Positions 24,716 to 36,588 of a stretch of 64,000 nt of DNA are shown one piece after another. Origin of the DNA: Spongilla lacustris. Its lineage: Eukaryota; Porifera; Demospongiae; Spongillida; Spongillidae. Every line of letters starts with the position of its first letter. Within the stretch, counting starts at the first letter, position 1. The stretch covers positions 29,120,562-29,184,561 of the forward strand of contig OX442415.1 in NCBI GenBank assembly GCA_949361645.1, given 5' to 3'. The notes beneath the pieces were generated by a model. It ran no database searches, had not been told where the DNA came from, and worked only from the letters and a program-made list of their open reading frames with translations. Made by a program: the position numbers and the translations under genes.

Positions 24716-25119
24716 ATTCACTATGGAATATCCTTGATTTTACTAAATATCTATGGCAACACATAGAAACGCCATTTAAAAATGGCGCCTTATTGCACCA
24801 AAACTGATTTACTATTTTTAAAAATGGTCCCCAAATTCTTCTCGACAACATCCACTTTTTTTCATATATTATATTATTTGGATAGTTGTAGAATTGTTTC
24901 AGAGGGTGGCAAAAGTTCTAACCCCCCTCTGTTCATTAGTTATAACTAATGGAATATCTTAATTAGCATGATTTTTTTCCATTTTCTGTACAAGTCTATG
25001 GAATATCATATTTTCAGAAATGGTCCCAGAATTTTGGACGATACAAGGTATAAAATTTGAAATTGCCTACATTTAAACATCATTTAGAGTAGTATTAGAG
25101 GGTGGCAAAAGTTGCAGGT
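24716..25119. repeat. Diverged tandem duplication (about 200-bp unit)
   Basis: AATGGTCCC...TTCT/TTTTGGACGA and AGAGGGTGGCAAAAGTT recur at about 24829/25018 and 24901/25097. Non-coding. Confidence 0.6.
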
Positions 25120-25719
25120 CTGTTAGTTAAGTAAATAATAATCAAGTTAGTAAAAACGCCATACATTCTCTATGGAACGTACCGCGGAATGAAATCCAAA
25201 AATTTACAAACCGCAACTTTCGTGTCCGTTGATTTCTCCATATGATGAAACGGTTCACTTTGCATGCAGACCTGCAATTATACAGAGCATTTTCATTGAC
25301 AGTTTTTAGTGGATTATGCGCGGGATGAACTTTGCACTTTTTAATTTTATCATGCATGCCACATCAGTTCCGGCAGTCACTCGCAACTGTATTGTACATT
25401 TGAACAAGGCCCTCCAGCAGTGACATGTGAGGCCCGCATACAAATGCATAACTGATCACTAGCTGCTGCCTTCTTCAACGATCTAGTCATTTGCCACGAT
25501 GGACTTCAAGCGCGTGTTTATTATTAGACTCCAGCATTTAAACGCTTAGCCATCCGGCTAAACTGCATCAGCAGTGATGCCGCTTTTACCAATCCGGTCA
25601 CGTTCACGGCTGGCCGTTTGGATATCTTTCACGGTCAAAGATGGACCGTATGATTTCTAAATTCAATACGGTCACGTACACGGCTGGCCGTCAGCCGTCA
25701 AAATTTTAATACGGTCACG

Positions 25720-25879
25720 CAGTGGCGGATCCAGGGGGGGGGGGGGGGGGGGTCTAAAGGACCCCCCCTCGGCCCGACCAGTTATGAATAAATTAACTTA
25801 TGAATAATTAATTAAAAGTTGAAAAATGAAGCGTTTAGTGAACGCGAGTGAATTAGCGAGTTAAAACATTCCACCCGAA

Positions 25880-25925
<46 letters not shown>

Positions 25926-26463
25926 ATGGGGGGGTCTAAAGCCAAGACCCTCCAAGCGTGTTTAATTAGTATTACCGGCTGCTGCGCGATCGAATGGTGC
26001 GAGCAGGAAGTAAGCGATCAATAGAAGATAGTTTACCTCAGAAAACAGCTAGGTTCAAGTAGCTATATAATACGATTAAAGATAAAACGTGTGTGTCGTT
26101 TAGACCAGAATACGGTCACAATGGCTTTGCGTCACCAATTTAATTGCTCAGTGAACAGTAAGAGTTGTCTATTCGCTATCCATACTCACGCAGGCTTCCA
26201 TATTAATGAATCCGATTGCGCTTGCTAGTTATCAATATTGAATACAGTTTTAAAAGTACGCTTATTTTCATGCTAAATGAACGCAAAAGTGAAAAAGCGG
26301 CTGGGGCAAAGCCCCAGGTCCCACTGGGGGAGCTTGCAGCGCTCCCCCAGACCCCCTAGTTGCTACGGGAGGGGTCACGCCCCCTCCCGTATCCACCCCC
26401 GCTTGTGAATATAGTTATTAGACCCCCCCCCCCCCCCTTCCAGAAATCCTGGATCCGCCTCTG
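25720..26463. mobile_element. Non-autonomous DNA transposon with G-rich inverted ends
   Basis: Left end CAGTGGCGGATCCAGGGG, right end inverted CAGAGGCGGATCCAGG. TCACG flanks both sides (25715-25719 and 26464-26468), a 5-bp duplication. Internal 19-bp poly-G, a TG microsatellite (25881-25922), a hairpin-rich GC block at 26300-26395, and poly-C near the right end. No transposase. Same end family as 3044-4258. Confidence 0.75.
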
Positions 26464-28366
26464 TCACGGACGGTCGTTATTTATGCTATAGAAGTTTGGC
26501 ATGAACGGTATGTATGGGCATAGCAGAGCAAGTGTGAAAAAACAGATTCCACTAACTAAAGGCTTTATTGCAGCTGAGAAGAGAAAAGATTCAATCCTGG
26601 CTGGATCCATCCTCCATCTTCACAATGACTCTCAACTGAGAGAGAACTCGCTCGCACGTGAAATCCACGCGGTAACGCATAATCATGGAAGTCGCGTCCC
26701 CAGACCCACATTTGGCAGCAGCGGATGGCACATCAGGCTGGGGACGAGACGATGTCATCAACGTAAATAATAAAATGGTTCCATAGCCACGTGTTGGTGG
26801 TTTGCTGCAGACTTCACCGCGCTATCAGGTTGCTTATCCTCAAAGGTTCTTGGAAAGACGTCATTTGCCATGCAGGGACAAATCCACTGCACGTCAAAAG
26901 TTCTGACGGCCACGGACGGCCAGCAAATAAATTTGACGGCCAATTATATTTCACGGTTTAATCACGTGATCAGTAAGCTTCCCCGTCACGGTCACGGTAA
27001 AAACCGTCAAATGAATACGGTCACGGACGGTCTGTGCTGGCCGACTGCATGGTCATCACAAAAAGAATTTTTATTCATAAAAGGAAACGCGAGGTCGCGC
27101 TATGAACACCAACAGTCTTCCCACAATGACCCCACTCATCAATGCAAATGAATATAGTTGTGATTGACCAAAAATTACAGCATATTTTAAAGATACGATA
27201 CATGTAGCTTTTTTTTTTTAACACAAAATATGCTGCATGTGTTAATTGGATAGACTATATGTAAACACATGCATGTATACCGGTGCATGCAACCGGCCAT
27301 GCATGACATTACAATGTATAGCTGCTTGTTAAGCTGTCCTGCATGCACATCTCTTTCAACATTTGATCCAATAGTAATCCACCTATCAATGGTCTACTTT
27401 CCACCCCCCAGTTGGGGCGATGGTGCATGGTGGATTTGACAATTGCGGTTTTTCAAATTCCCCACCCCTCACTGTAATTGATTTCGATTCTAGCCCTCTT
27501 ACATATACTATGCGGGGCAGCAGAAGGGACACCCGCGAAAAATTACTCGGCTGCGTCTTGCAACTAGTTGCAAGTGAAATCATGACTAATGCAATATTTA
27601 GTGGGGGAGAGTCTATATAGCAAAATTCCGCCAAAGATATGCGACTTTTAGCACGAGACACTGAACTCAATAGAGCGGAAGGGCTAACAACGTTAGGAAC
27701 TTAGGACTCATTGCGACGACATGAACAACGTCAACTGATATCTGAATATGAGATAAATAGCCTCAGTGAAGACTGCATGAGTAATGTACATGTAACTGAA
27801 ACATGCTGCTTAATTATTGCAATATGCATATGCCGTCTAGCTGGTTCTTATTGAACACTTTCCTTGCATACCATAATTAAGTCTACGAGCCAGCTGCGGG
27901 CCATGCATACAAATACAGCTAGATCAGTGCCCATCACATGGAACCTTTGTCCTATACCGGGAACCGCTTATTATTGTACCCGCAGGATATATACATGTGC
28001 ATGTGCAATATATACACGATGAGGTTGTATTTATCACGTTACCTCACTGGATGACGCGGACGACGCCATAATAGGTTAGGATTTCGTCTTCCAAGTATGA
28101 AAGGAAGTAACTCAAGCGCACATGCATGCATGCGCGCTTAGTCAGCAATGACAATTACCGGCTGTGATATCGATCGTACAACGACTAAAGATTCATCAGT
28201 ACACACTCAACTGGTACTAAATATAGATTTGCATCATGCTACCAAATATAGGCCTATATATTTATAGGTACATAGGTTGCAGTCGCATGATGTGGTCAGT
28301 GAATGGTAATACTTCGGCCGCCATTTTGTGTGTCAATTTTGTTAGGCGGGCAGTGAGTGGCGTAGC

Positions 28367-28368
<2 letters not shown>
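26464..28368. other. No confident gene
   Basis: Contains repeated ACGGTCACG/CGGCCGTC motifs (25575-25720 and 26890-27035). A solo arm at about 27096-27122 (CGCTATGAACACCAACAGTC) matches the foldback element at 58752-58935. A possible start exon MEVASPDPHLAAADG (26684-26761, plus) has only a weak donor. Confidence 0.4.

Positions 28369-28398
<30 letters not shown>
28369..28398. repeat. Poly-G tract (30)
   Basis: Uninterrupted G run preceded by CAGTGAGTGGCGTAGCGAGG, an end-like sequence of the G-rich-ended transposon type. Confidence 0.95.
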
Positions 28399-28399
<1 letters not shown>

Positions 28400-28632
28400 G
28401 CATGGCGAGGGCGCCGGCCTAAGGTGGGCGCCAAAGTGCCTAGATGTTTGGTATAAATAGCATAGCAATGCGTACATGCAGGTATGTTGAACTTAAAGAA
28501 ACATTAACTGCAGCAATTGAGTCCATGCCCGTGCCAACTGTTATGTGATATTTTCCTATAGTTGGAGTTCAATTTTGGAACATTATCAAGAAATTAACCG
28601 TAAACGCAAGGGGTTGGGGGGCGCTCAACACC

Positions 28633-28746
28633 TAGTCTAGTACCCAGACCCAACTTCACTTAAGCATTATCGCAAAATGTATAGTACTACGTACATTTTG
28701 CTAGCCTATAATGCTTACGTGCAGTTGGGTCTGGGTACGAGACCAG
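28633..28746. mobile_element. MITE-B copy 1 (hAT-like, 114 bp)
   Basis: Hairpin with terminal inverted repeats TAGTCTAGTACCCAGACCC and CTGGTCTCGTACCCAGACCC. Flanked by the 8-bp direct duplication TCAACACC (28625-28632 and 28747-28754), the length produced by hAT transposases. Confidence 0.85.
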
Positions 28747-28779
28747 TCAACACCCACGCTACACCATGCGCTGTCCACT

Positions 28780-29326
28780 TAGTTGGGCGTGGCCCTCCCT
28801 TCGCGTATTGGCGGAAGGTCGGGTTGCAAGCCTATAGCAAGATTTGTTCTGGAGTGTTATGTAATATCGTTGTGAATATCGTTCTGTTATTGCACATTCG
28901 GGTAGTGATTATTGAGCGTTAGATTACGTGTGATATGCGGTTTGTGTGTCTGCAGAGCAGCTGTTCAAGATATGTACATGTATTGCTTCAGGTGCGGTAT
29001 CGATTAGTTGGGCATGGTCCGCCCTTCGCATTGTTGTTCAGGCTTCATAGTAGCAGGGCAGCGCAACTCTTTAGCTGCCTCTGTAAAACATTCGCAAACA
29101 AAAGCAATGTTTTTCCGCTCCATGAAAATTCATATACATGTAAGTTAAATGGAAGGAACAGCTGCCTATCATTACCTCACATCAGCCGCTAATTGGGTGA
29201 TAATGGCACCCACTTGAACGCTGCAATCCGATTGGACTGCAATCCCCGTTGCAGCAGAACAAATCCAGGTATAGGCTTGCAACCCGACCTTCCGCCAATA
29301 CGCGAAGGGAGGGCCACGCCCAACTA
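28780..29326. mobile_element. MULE-like non-autonomous element (547 bp)
   Basis: Terminal inverted repeats of about 72 bp, identical over the first 56 bp (TAGTTGGGCGTGGCCCTCCC at each end). Flanked by a perfect 9-bp duplication CTGTCCACT (28771-28779, 29327-29335). Long arms and a 9-bp duplication are typical of Mutator-like elements. No transposase frame. Confidence 0.85.
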
Positions 29327-29335
29327 CTGTCCACT

Positions 29336-30229
29336 CTGGTTCGTATATATTATCATGCACGCGTATACGGCTGTCCGCTGCTCTCACCGAACGCGTGGAA
29401 ATTAGGCCCTCCGCCCAAAACGATGATACCAGTAGTCGAGTCACTTTATAATGAGTTCAATGGCTTCCTTCACTGACTCTTCGGGGGTATATATGTAAAA
29501 ATAAAAAGTACGCTCCTAACCATTGTATAGATATGCATGTATGCATGCGATAACCATGAATAGAATCATGACTGTAACTTTGATATTTACACATGCGTGC
29601 TGACTTACTTCCAAGCAAAGTGGAGTAGTAGAAAGATCGTACGGCAATGGTGTTTACAAGCTACTGAATCCTTCAACTGGAAAAGCACTCAAGAAAGACT
29701 GAAGCCATGCAATGAACGATTTCACCAAACCTGCAAGAGCATCCCAGATGCATGAGTTTGGATGGATAGTGATAAATGGTTCTGCAGATCACATGAAGCA
29801 TGTTTTTTTGTGATATCATGGTACCAATCATTGTTTTATGACCACACGCGGACAAGATAAATCATACTTGCACATGAATTTTCATACGTCTTTACATTTG
29901 ATTAATTGTAAACATGGATGCCTTTCATTGAAATGAGAGCCTTTAGTAATAACTTATTAGCTGCTCTGCACACAACGTAACTACCCAAATAAGTCTTGTA
30001 CACTTGTACCAATCAGATTTTACAGATCAATTATTTCACATGCATGCGAAAGGACGAGCGGGCACGCAGACACACGAGCATACAAGCATGTACATGTACA
30101 TGTATTATGATATACATGTATCATGGCATGCATGACGTTTGCAAATACATGCACGTATAAAACGTGTATATCGATCCGATTTCATTGTATTATACTCACA
30201 TGCTTGTATATTCCAGGCCTGTATTTAAA
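29336..30229. other. Gene-free stretch
   Basis: No exon with splice context. ATGCATG and TACATGTA palindromes are common. Confidence 0.5.
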
Positions 30230-30560
30230 GTGTAGGACAGGTGCTTAAGGTAGGACAATTATGCCTAGGCATAAATGTCCCCTGCGGACATATATGCCTA
30301 GGCATAATTGTCCGGGGGACAATGGTGCCTAGGAACTAGTGTCTGGGGGACAGCGGTGCCTAGGCATGAATGTCCGGGGGCGGGGGGGACAACCATTCCT
30401 ACGACACCGGTGTCACAGGCATGTGGGTCCCACCCCCAACCCCCCCCCCCCCCACCACCCCCATTTTGGGTCCAGGGGGACCCATATGCCAAGGCAACTG
30501 GGCCCCCCCCCCCCCCCCCCCCCCCCCGGCCCCAAATGCCTAGGCAATAGGGTCCGGGTA
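30230..30560. repeat. GGNNTGCCTAGGCAT minisatellite with C-runs
   Basis: Irregular copies of a unit of about 38 bp around the palindrome ATGCCTAGGCAT plus GTCCGGGGGACA. Embedded poly-C at about 30440-30453 and 30503-30527. Confidence 0.75.
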
Positions 30561-31173
30561 ATTATTTGTACATCCAGGCATCTTGGTCCGGGTAGGGGAC
30601 GGAGGGGCGGAGGGGTGGAGGGGGGTGGAACCGAGATTCCTGATGCGTTTTACTGATTTACCGGTTTTGATACGTTATAGACATTACTTTCTCAACGGTA
30701 TAAGTTAACGTCCGTCTGCTGTTACACTTTGTAACACAATACAAAATAATAATTAAAAAACCACTTTAGCATATACAAACACAAGCCGATAGAACAACGA
30801 TAAATATGGGATATTATATTATATAGCAATGTACAGCTCAGTTATGCATATAAAGTTATAAATGCATGAAAAGCAACATCACCACCTGGCAGGGCTGCCG
30901 CTGTATGTTATTATTATTATTTATATCGCGATATTTTTTAACACGTGAACAATGCGTGTCCAGAAAAATATACAAAAGTCCTGAATTTAGTTGGGTATAA
31001 ACAAAACATTAATGAACATTTCTGCCTGCTGAGCAGGACAGATCGATGGCAGAGTTATGGTCACGTCATATGGAGAAATGCTCGGTCAAAAGGCAACTGC
31101 TGCGGTTTGTACATTCACGTATACTCCCTAACTTCCATAGAAAATGACTGGCTTTATACCAATTTGGTTATTC

Positions 31174-31174
<1 letters not shown>

Positions 31175-31205
<31 letters not shown>
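31175..31205. repeat. Poly-C tract (31)
   Basis: The longest C run in the window, about 55 bp from the left end of the transposon at 31262. No gene is visible from 30561 to 31261. Confidence 0.95.
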
Positions 31206-31208
<3 letters not shown>

Positions 31209-31983
31209 CCAGCTTAGGGTCCTGTAGGGGTTTCATTTTTTTTTTGCACAATGCATGTATACAGGATGTTTCCCAATCAAGGAAAATTGTTTATAAATTA
31301 GCCACAAGCAGTTAATTAACTGGTAATTGTTATTAAAAGTTCTAACAGCAAAAGAAGACATGCTGGTGAAATTAAATTAATATTATCTTTAATGGTTAAT
31401 AAAAGTCCCAAAATCCCTATTCATTTCAATTAATGTTAATAAATGTAGCATTGTTGGTTAGTTAAAAGATGCAAACTGTACTTAAGTAACTGCTTCCATT
31501 TAGAAGTTATTCAAGATTGAAATCAGTCTTGATTTTTTGATTTTCGCAATGTACTTGATTTAGTGGCCATTGTATCTCGATTTAGTGGTTTGAATTTATT
31601 AATAAATTCGGCCAAGTTGATATTATTAAAATTCAAGGAAATGTTGGAGCTTTGGAATGCCTTTAAAATGGTATGTTTTAATTAGGTGTTATCGGGAATT
31701 ATTTATTCGTTTTGTTAATTTATTTAGTTTTGATTTTATTATTAAATTAATATTTTGTTTCTTTACATCAGCAGTGTCCGGCAAAATCGGGCTTGTGGGG
31801 TTATAAATTTATCACTACAAAAATTGCACGTTGTACTAAACATAACATCTTCGCGACGGTACAACCTTTTCCTTTCAAATACACTTGTTTCCACACCATT
31901 TCTCTGTGTGAAAATCGATTTTTGTGAACTTTACATTTTCCGTGCCGTGGATACAACAATGGTTAACCCCGCGGGATAGAAAT

Positions 31984-32343
31984 CTACATTTCTCCACGTA
32001 TGAGTGTTGAAAACGCGTTAAATTCGGGTTGTACATAGAGGAGTCCTGTAGCTATTATTTTGATCTGTTCGTTAATTTTTATGCCATCCGTTACGGAAAT
32101 ACAGTTGAACAAACTACGGGCACGTTTTCCTACTTGATTCGCGCCAATGATTTTGGCAAATCGCGTTCCGTTCCGTGTATGATTATATCATTGGCTCGAA
32201 TCAAGCGGGAAAACATGCCCGTAGTTTGTTCAACTGTATCTCCGTAACGGATGAATAGAAACTAACGAACAATAGCTACAGGACTCCTCCATGTACAACC
32301 CGAATTTAACGCGTTTTCAACACTCGTACGTGGAGAAATGTAG
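31984..32343. mobile_element. Foldback element nested in the 2.86-kb transposon
   Basis: Arms of about 155 bp from CTACATTTCTCCACGTA at 31984 to its complement ending 32343, sharing ACGCGTTAAATTCGGGTTGT in opposite orientation, around a short loop. No coding content. Confidence 0.9.
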
Positions 32344-32417
32344 TGCAGTTTCTTTGCAAAGGTGGTCAAGGTGTTCAGCATTTAAGGAAAATGATAGAGA
32401 GATCTGCATGAACTAAC

Positions 32418-32503
32418 CTCAGTTTTGTAGGATAGCATTCAATAAGCACCTGAAGCTTTTCAGGGTCAAGCAATAGAGCTCTTGCTGTGTTACTAGATGG
32501 CAT
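32418..32503 (-). CDS. Possible first exon of the transposon's own gene
   Basis: ATG at 32503 (MPSSNTARALLLDPEKLQVL...) for 28 codons to donor CTGAG|GTTAGT, phase 2. Its downstream side runs into the nested foldback element, which may have destroyed the remaining exons. No homology recognised. Confidence 0.25.
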
Positions 32504-32586
32504 GATTCATACTTTAGCTTTATTCATTGGTATTATTTCTTTTCTTTGCTTCTGTTTGCTTCTGGTCTTCTTTCCAGCTGGTGAAT

Positions 32587-32610
32587 CCCCCCCCCCCCCC
32601 CCCCCCCCCC
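32587..32610. repeat. Poly-C tract (24)
   Basis: Uninterrupted C run inside the 2.86-kb transposon. Confidence 0.95.
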
Positions 32611-34178
32611 ATTAAGCTATTTTTAGAACCATTTAGCAATGCATGCAAATAGGAGAAAGTCACAACATAAAGCAGAGATTGGATTCTGGGTTAGTTCCAT
32701 TCTGTCTTTGTAATCCTCTTGATCTGCTTTGACTAATTTGTCATGAACTGCTAAACTTTGATATAAGGCATTAAATGTCTACATTACCCATCTCAAAGCC
32801 ATCTTTAATCATCAGCTGAGAATGGACACAAAAAACAGAATCCCCCCCACCCTCTCCCTAATAACAGCTTCTGCATTTTCCCATCATTCATTGATTCAAT
32901 GAAATTGTACTTTAAATACCACTAATTCCCATTATCCTCTACAGTTCTCCAATTTCTACATCCACTGGAGGAAAGACCTTAGCAAGCAGTGTATGCTTTT
33001 TCCTTTACCAGGGCTACATGTTGCACCTTCAACCCACACATCATTGCACTCACCTTGGGCACCACTTACATTTGTAGAACATTGTGATATGCTGAAAGGT
33101 ACCCACATCCAGATTATGTTATATGGGTCTCACAGCCTTCCAGATCCACCTAAATCTTCCTAAGCAACCATTGTATACCTTCCAGGCTGCAATACAACAC
33201 CCAGCAGTGTGATTAAAGTGTATCTGCATGCATTGATGCTAGAAGGGTAAAAAAACAAAACACCTGTGACCTTGCTAAGTGGATCTATATATCTTTGGAA
33301 TGATCAAATCCTTGTGTTGCTTAATCTATAATAAGCAATGAAACTCCACCCTCTTCTTCATATTAAACCTGAGATGTTGGTAACCTGGAAAAGTTTAAGG
33401 TTCTTAGAGGGTGTGCTGGGGTTGGATGACCACAAAGTTAATGGCTACCATGCACCCAGATACAAGATTCCCAATCCAAATAGATGAAGATAAAAACCAC
33501 ATATTTAGATGTGCTGGTGACACAATAGTCACCACCTACATGCACTGTCCAGGATGTCCTGAAGCAAGACCAACATGCTGTTAGCAGGCCATGTGAAATG
33601 TCCTTATGGGCAGTGTGATATATGTAGCACCCAGAATGTGCCAATTTGTGGTGTTGACATTTGCTTTTTATAATTATTAAAAACAATTGGAGTAAGGAAG
33701 CTCATCTTACATTTTCTAGGTTGGCATACCACCTTTCCATCATCACGAGCTCTCCCAAACATTGTGTATTAACTTTAGAGGCATTCAAAAACTCTGTTTC
33801 CTTGAATTTTAAAATTATCAACTGGCCAAATTTATTAATACATTCTAACCACTAAATCAAGACACATTGCAAAATTCAGAAGATTTCAATTCTAAATGAA
33901 AGCATGCAATTAATAAATTACAGTTTGCAGCTTTTACTAACCACCAAGCCTACATTTAGGGGTCTTAAGACTTCTATCAGCATTAATTAACCGTTGAAGA
34001 TTATATTAATTTTATATCACCAGCATGTTTTCTTTTGCTGTTAGAATATTTAACAATCATTACCAGTTAATTAACTGCTTGTAGTTAATTTATAAACAAT
34101 TTTCCTTGATTGTGAAACACCTTGTATACATGTGTCCATCACTTATAGTCAAAAAGTTGCTAACAATAATCTACATGC

Positions 34179-35162
34179 TCAATCTTCAACTGGGATGGAG
34201 AAGTAAGTAGTACTTTTAATATTTTCCACGGTTGAGTAGTTCAGTGTAAGGCGTTCTGTTGCCATCTCAGGTGATGCTATTCTTGGAGTCACCTTTCGTC
34301 TGATGCACAGAATGGTAGTAACAGATACAGTCAGTATGACATTATTTGCACAGCACCAAATGGAAGCAGTGACAGCAATGGAGATCCAACTAGATATACT
34401 CAAACCATCGATATGTACTGATTCAAATGTTAACAGGAGAATAGTGAAAATAAACATCCCTGGGTACCCCAGGAGGGGTGATAGCTGACAAAGAAGTATT
34501 TTAAATTGTATTTTCATTTCTTTTTCAGCTTTACAAGATAGGATACATGTTGCAAGCACAAATATGATTACCACTAAGCTGGTTATTAACACAATACACA
34601 TGGAGATCGTGTAGGAATCAACAGTTATAGCAGTTGTGGCATCGCCATTTGTGCTGATGACATATTTACTAAAGAATACCATTACTGTTACGGTAGATAA
34701 CATAATGCTAAGGCTGATCCCAACAACATCTGCAGAATACTTGTACCCATAAAACAGTTTGCTGATAGATCTTCTGCAATTGCACATGGTCTTTGGCATT
34801 TCATGACGCCCACTGGCATGATATAACAGGTATATGACCATTGAGTGAGCCAAGAAGAACTGCAACTGGCCCAACCAAAGTGCCAGAAAATATATCATCC
34901 TTACCCACAAAGTGTTAATGCTACAAACTTTGCCTTTGTACATGAATACAAAGCCACAAGCTATCCACATGACTGATGATATGATTAAGGACACAACCTG
35001 ATATAACACAAGGCGATATATTTGCTTCAGATATAGCTTCAGGTACACCACCATCACCAAGGCAATAACTCCAATCAAGATAGCCAGACCATCACATGCT
35101 ACCATTAACCACAGCTCGATTGATGAGCAGTTGTTTGAGGAGGTACATGTATTCATGTCCAT
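34179..35162 (-). CDS. Seven-transmembrane receptor, paralogue A
   Basis: I start the protein at ATG 35162 (MDMNTCTSSNNCSS), not at the upstream in-frame codon. An acceptor TTTCACAG precedes by 12 bp, and the paralogue at 59903 shares the same layout (ACAG, then ACTCACAATGG). About 327 residues with seven hydrophobic segments: near WLMVACDGLAIL, LVLYQVVSLIISSVMW, IYFLALWLGQLQFFL, VVGISLSIMLSTVTV, MCIVLITSLVVIIFV, LSPLLGYPGMFIFTI and SWISIAVTASIWCC. The N-terminus carries an N-glycosylation sequon NCS, and a Cys before TM3 could form the usual loop disulfide. There is no DRY after TM3 and no NPxxY in TM7, so it is outside the classical rhodopsin family pattern. Probably a lineage-specific GPCR; ligand unknown. 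The conserved tail TYFSIPVED suggests a cytoplasmic interaction motif. Confidence 0.85.
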   Translation of the reverse strand: MDMNTCTSSNNCSSIELWLMVACDGLAILIGVIALVMVVYLKLYLKQIYRLVLYQVVSLIISSVMWIACGFVFMYKGKVCSINTLWVRMIYFLALWLGQLQFFLAHSMVIYLLYHASGRHEMPKTMCNCRRSISKLFYGYKYSADVVGISLSIMLSTVTVMVFFSKYVISTNGDATTAITVDSYTISMCIVLITSLVVIIFVLATCILSCKAEKEMKIQFKILLCQLSPLLGYPGMFIFTILLLTFESVHIDGLSISSWISIAVTASIWCCANNVILTVSVTTILCIRRKVTPRIASPEMATERLTLNYSTVENIKSTTYFSIPVED

Positions 35163-35420
35163 TGTGAGTAATATCTGTGAAACAGAGCAGCTAATTGATT
35201 TGTCAAAATTGCCCTGACATAGGACTCTTCCATATTGCACTGATACACATTTATACAGATACATTAAGCCATATCAATACGATTTAAAGTGTCATTAATA
35301 TGATTAGAAAATAGCTACCCACACTCAGAGCACAATGTTAAAGGATGGTAGAACTGTGGAAGACAGAGGCTATATTTTACATACATGTACATGTAGTATC
35401 ATTATTGTATCTTGGTATTG
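35163..35420 (-). promoter_or_regulatory. Duplicated 5' flank/intron of 7TM paralogue A
   Basis: The minus-strand sequence containing CTTCCACAGTT, AACATTGTGCTCTGAGTGTG and GTATTGATATG matches the DNA just upstream of paralogue B (59765-59840). Because a splice acceptor lies 12 bp before the ATG, a 5' non-coding exon must lie farther upstream; it was not located. From 35421 to 36003 nothing else is evident. Confidence 0.5.
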
Positions 35421-36003
35421 ATTAGAAATGAACAAACTAGTTGCTAACTCCTATAGGCCTCAGTCAGACATTTTTCAATACATGCTTGTGTCAAAAAAAG
35501 ACTGTTCTGGTGGTCAAGTTGAAAACCCTTAGCTAGTGCAATCTTTACTGCACAAATTGAATCCAGTCTGCCATGCTTCAGCCCATCATCACATCAGTAT
35601 TTGTACAGACCTACAATGTACCTGGAATACCTGAGTGTAGAAAATGCCTACCTGTTGTAATTTGATGTAAATTAAATTTAGTCAGCTGTGGTTGTAAAAA
35701 TATTATAACTCATTGGAGTGTTTTATGTGCATACCTATACTGCTATATACAAACTTATATTAATAACAATAACAGTTCAACACTCAGGTCTTCCCCTCTA
35801 ATGCCATCTCAGTCAATTCTGCTTTGGAGTCTCCCATTCACTAGAAGGTCTTGTCAGGAATGATCCAAGCCCAACATTTCCACATCTTGTTGGAATCTTC
35901 CTATCCAGCTAACAAAGCTCACCTCCTGTCAGTGGCTGCTCCTCATGCTCCCTCTGGCTATCGGTGGTCCCTTCCCCTGGTTTGAGCTTGCACCTGGAGT
36001 CAA

Positions 36004-36588
36004 ACAAGTACCATGCAGATGGCCATTTGGTGGTGGCTGGGGTTGGATACTTCTGGTTGGTCCATGTGCCCATTCTGCCTTGATACTGCACTTGATCCTC
36101 TGGGTCACCCATGCTGTGACCTGCAGGCATTTGACCTCTGTCATCGTGCCCACTATAGTGTGAGTATGGAAAGAGGTCATGGCCTAACCAGAGACCTTGC
36201 CCACACCAGACCTGCTGACATCCTCATTGCTGGCTGGGACAGAGGCAAACCTGTGGCACTGGACTTGACTATTACCTCATCACTCTGCCTTGCCATCTTG
36301 GTTGAATCATGTCACCAGGCTGGTGCGGCAGCCCTTGCAGCAGAGGCTCACAAGCTCCACTCCAATGGACCCAAATGCCAAGAGTTAGGTTAGTCCTGCA
36401 TCCCATTGGCAGTGGAGACTTATGGCAATTGGGGCAAGCAGGCCCATGATACCTTCTCTAGGCTGCCATCCTTCCTGGCCACTCCCCCAAGGCAGGTAGT
36501 TGTGGCGGAAAATTATTACAGATTGAATGTGGTCCTGGTTTGACCCATTGCTAGAGCCATCCTGGTCAGGGAGCTCCCACCCTCCTAA
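36004..36588 (+). pseudogene. C-terminal relic of a reverse-transcriptase retroelement (probably non-LTR)
   Basis: One frame reads CPFCLDTALDPLGHPC, then GLTRDLAHTRPADILIAGWD, GKPVALDLTITSSL, SCIPLAVETYGNWGKQAHDT and ARAILVRE. This resembles the conserved C-terminal region (zinc knuckle then a cysteine/tryptophan-rich module) found after the RT of many invertebrate LINE-like proteins. Two in-frame stops, TAG at 36391 and TGA at 36541, and an apparent deletion before AFDLCHRAH disable it. The RT core is missing. Confidence 0.6.

Larger units (their letters stand above)
31262..34124. mobile_element. 2.86-kb DNA transposon with long terminal inverted repeats
   Basis: The left arm (31262 to about 31665) and right arm (about 33780 to 34124) are inverted copies. 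The ends read CAGGATGTTTCCCAATCAAG and CAAGGTGTTTCACAATCAAG. TATA (or TA) flanks both sides. The arms diverge by a modest number of substitutions and indels. The interior holds a nested foldback element (31984-32343), a poly-C tract (32587-32610) and one candidate minus-strand start exon (32418-32503), but no complete transposase. It ends 54 bp from the stop codon of the minus-strand 7TM gene. Confidence 0.85.

Noticed and set aside
35163..35264. Longer N-terminus for 7TM paralogue A (34 extra residues)
   Set aside because: A splice acceptor lies between it and ATG 35162, and the paralogue starts at the equivalent ATG; the extension would be intronic.
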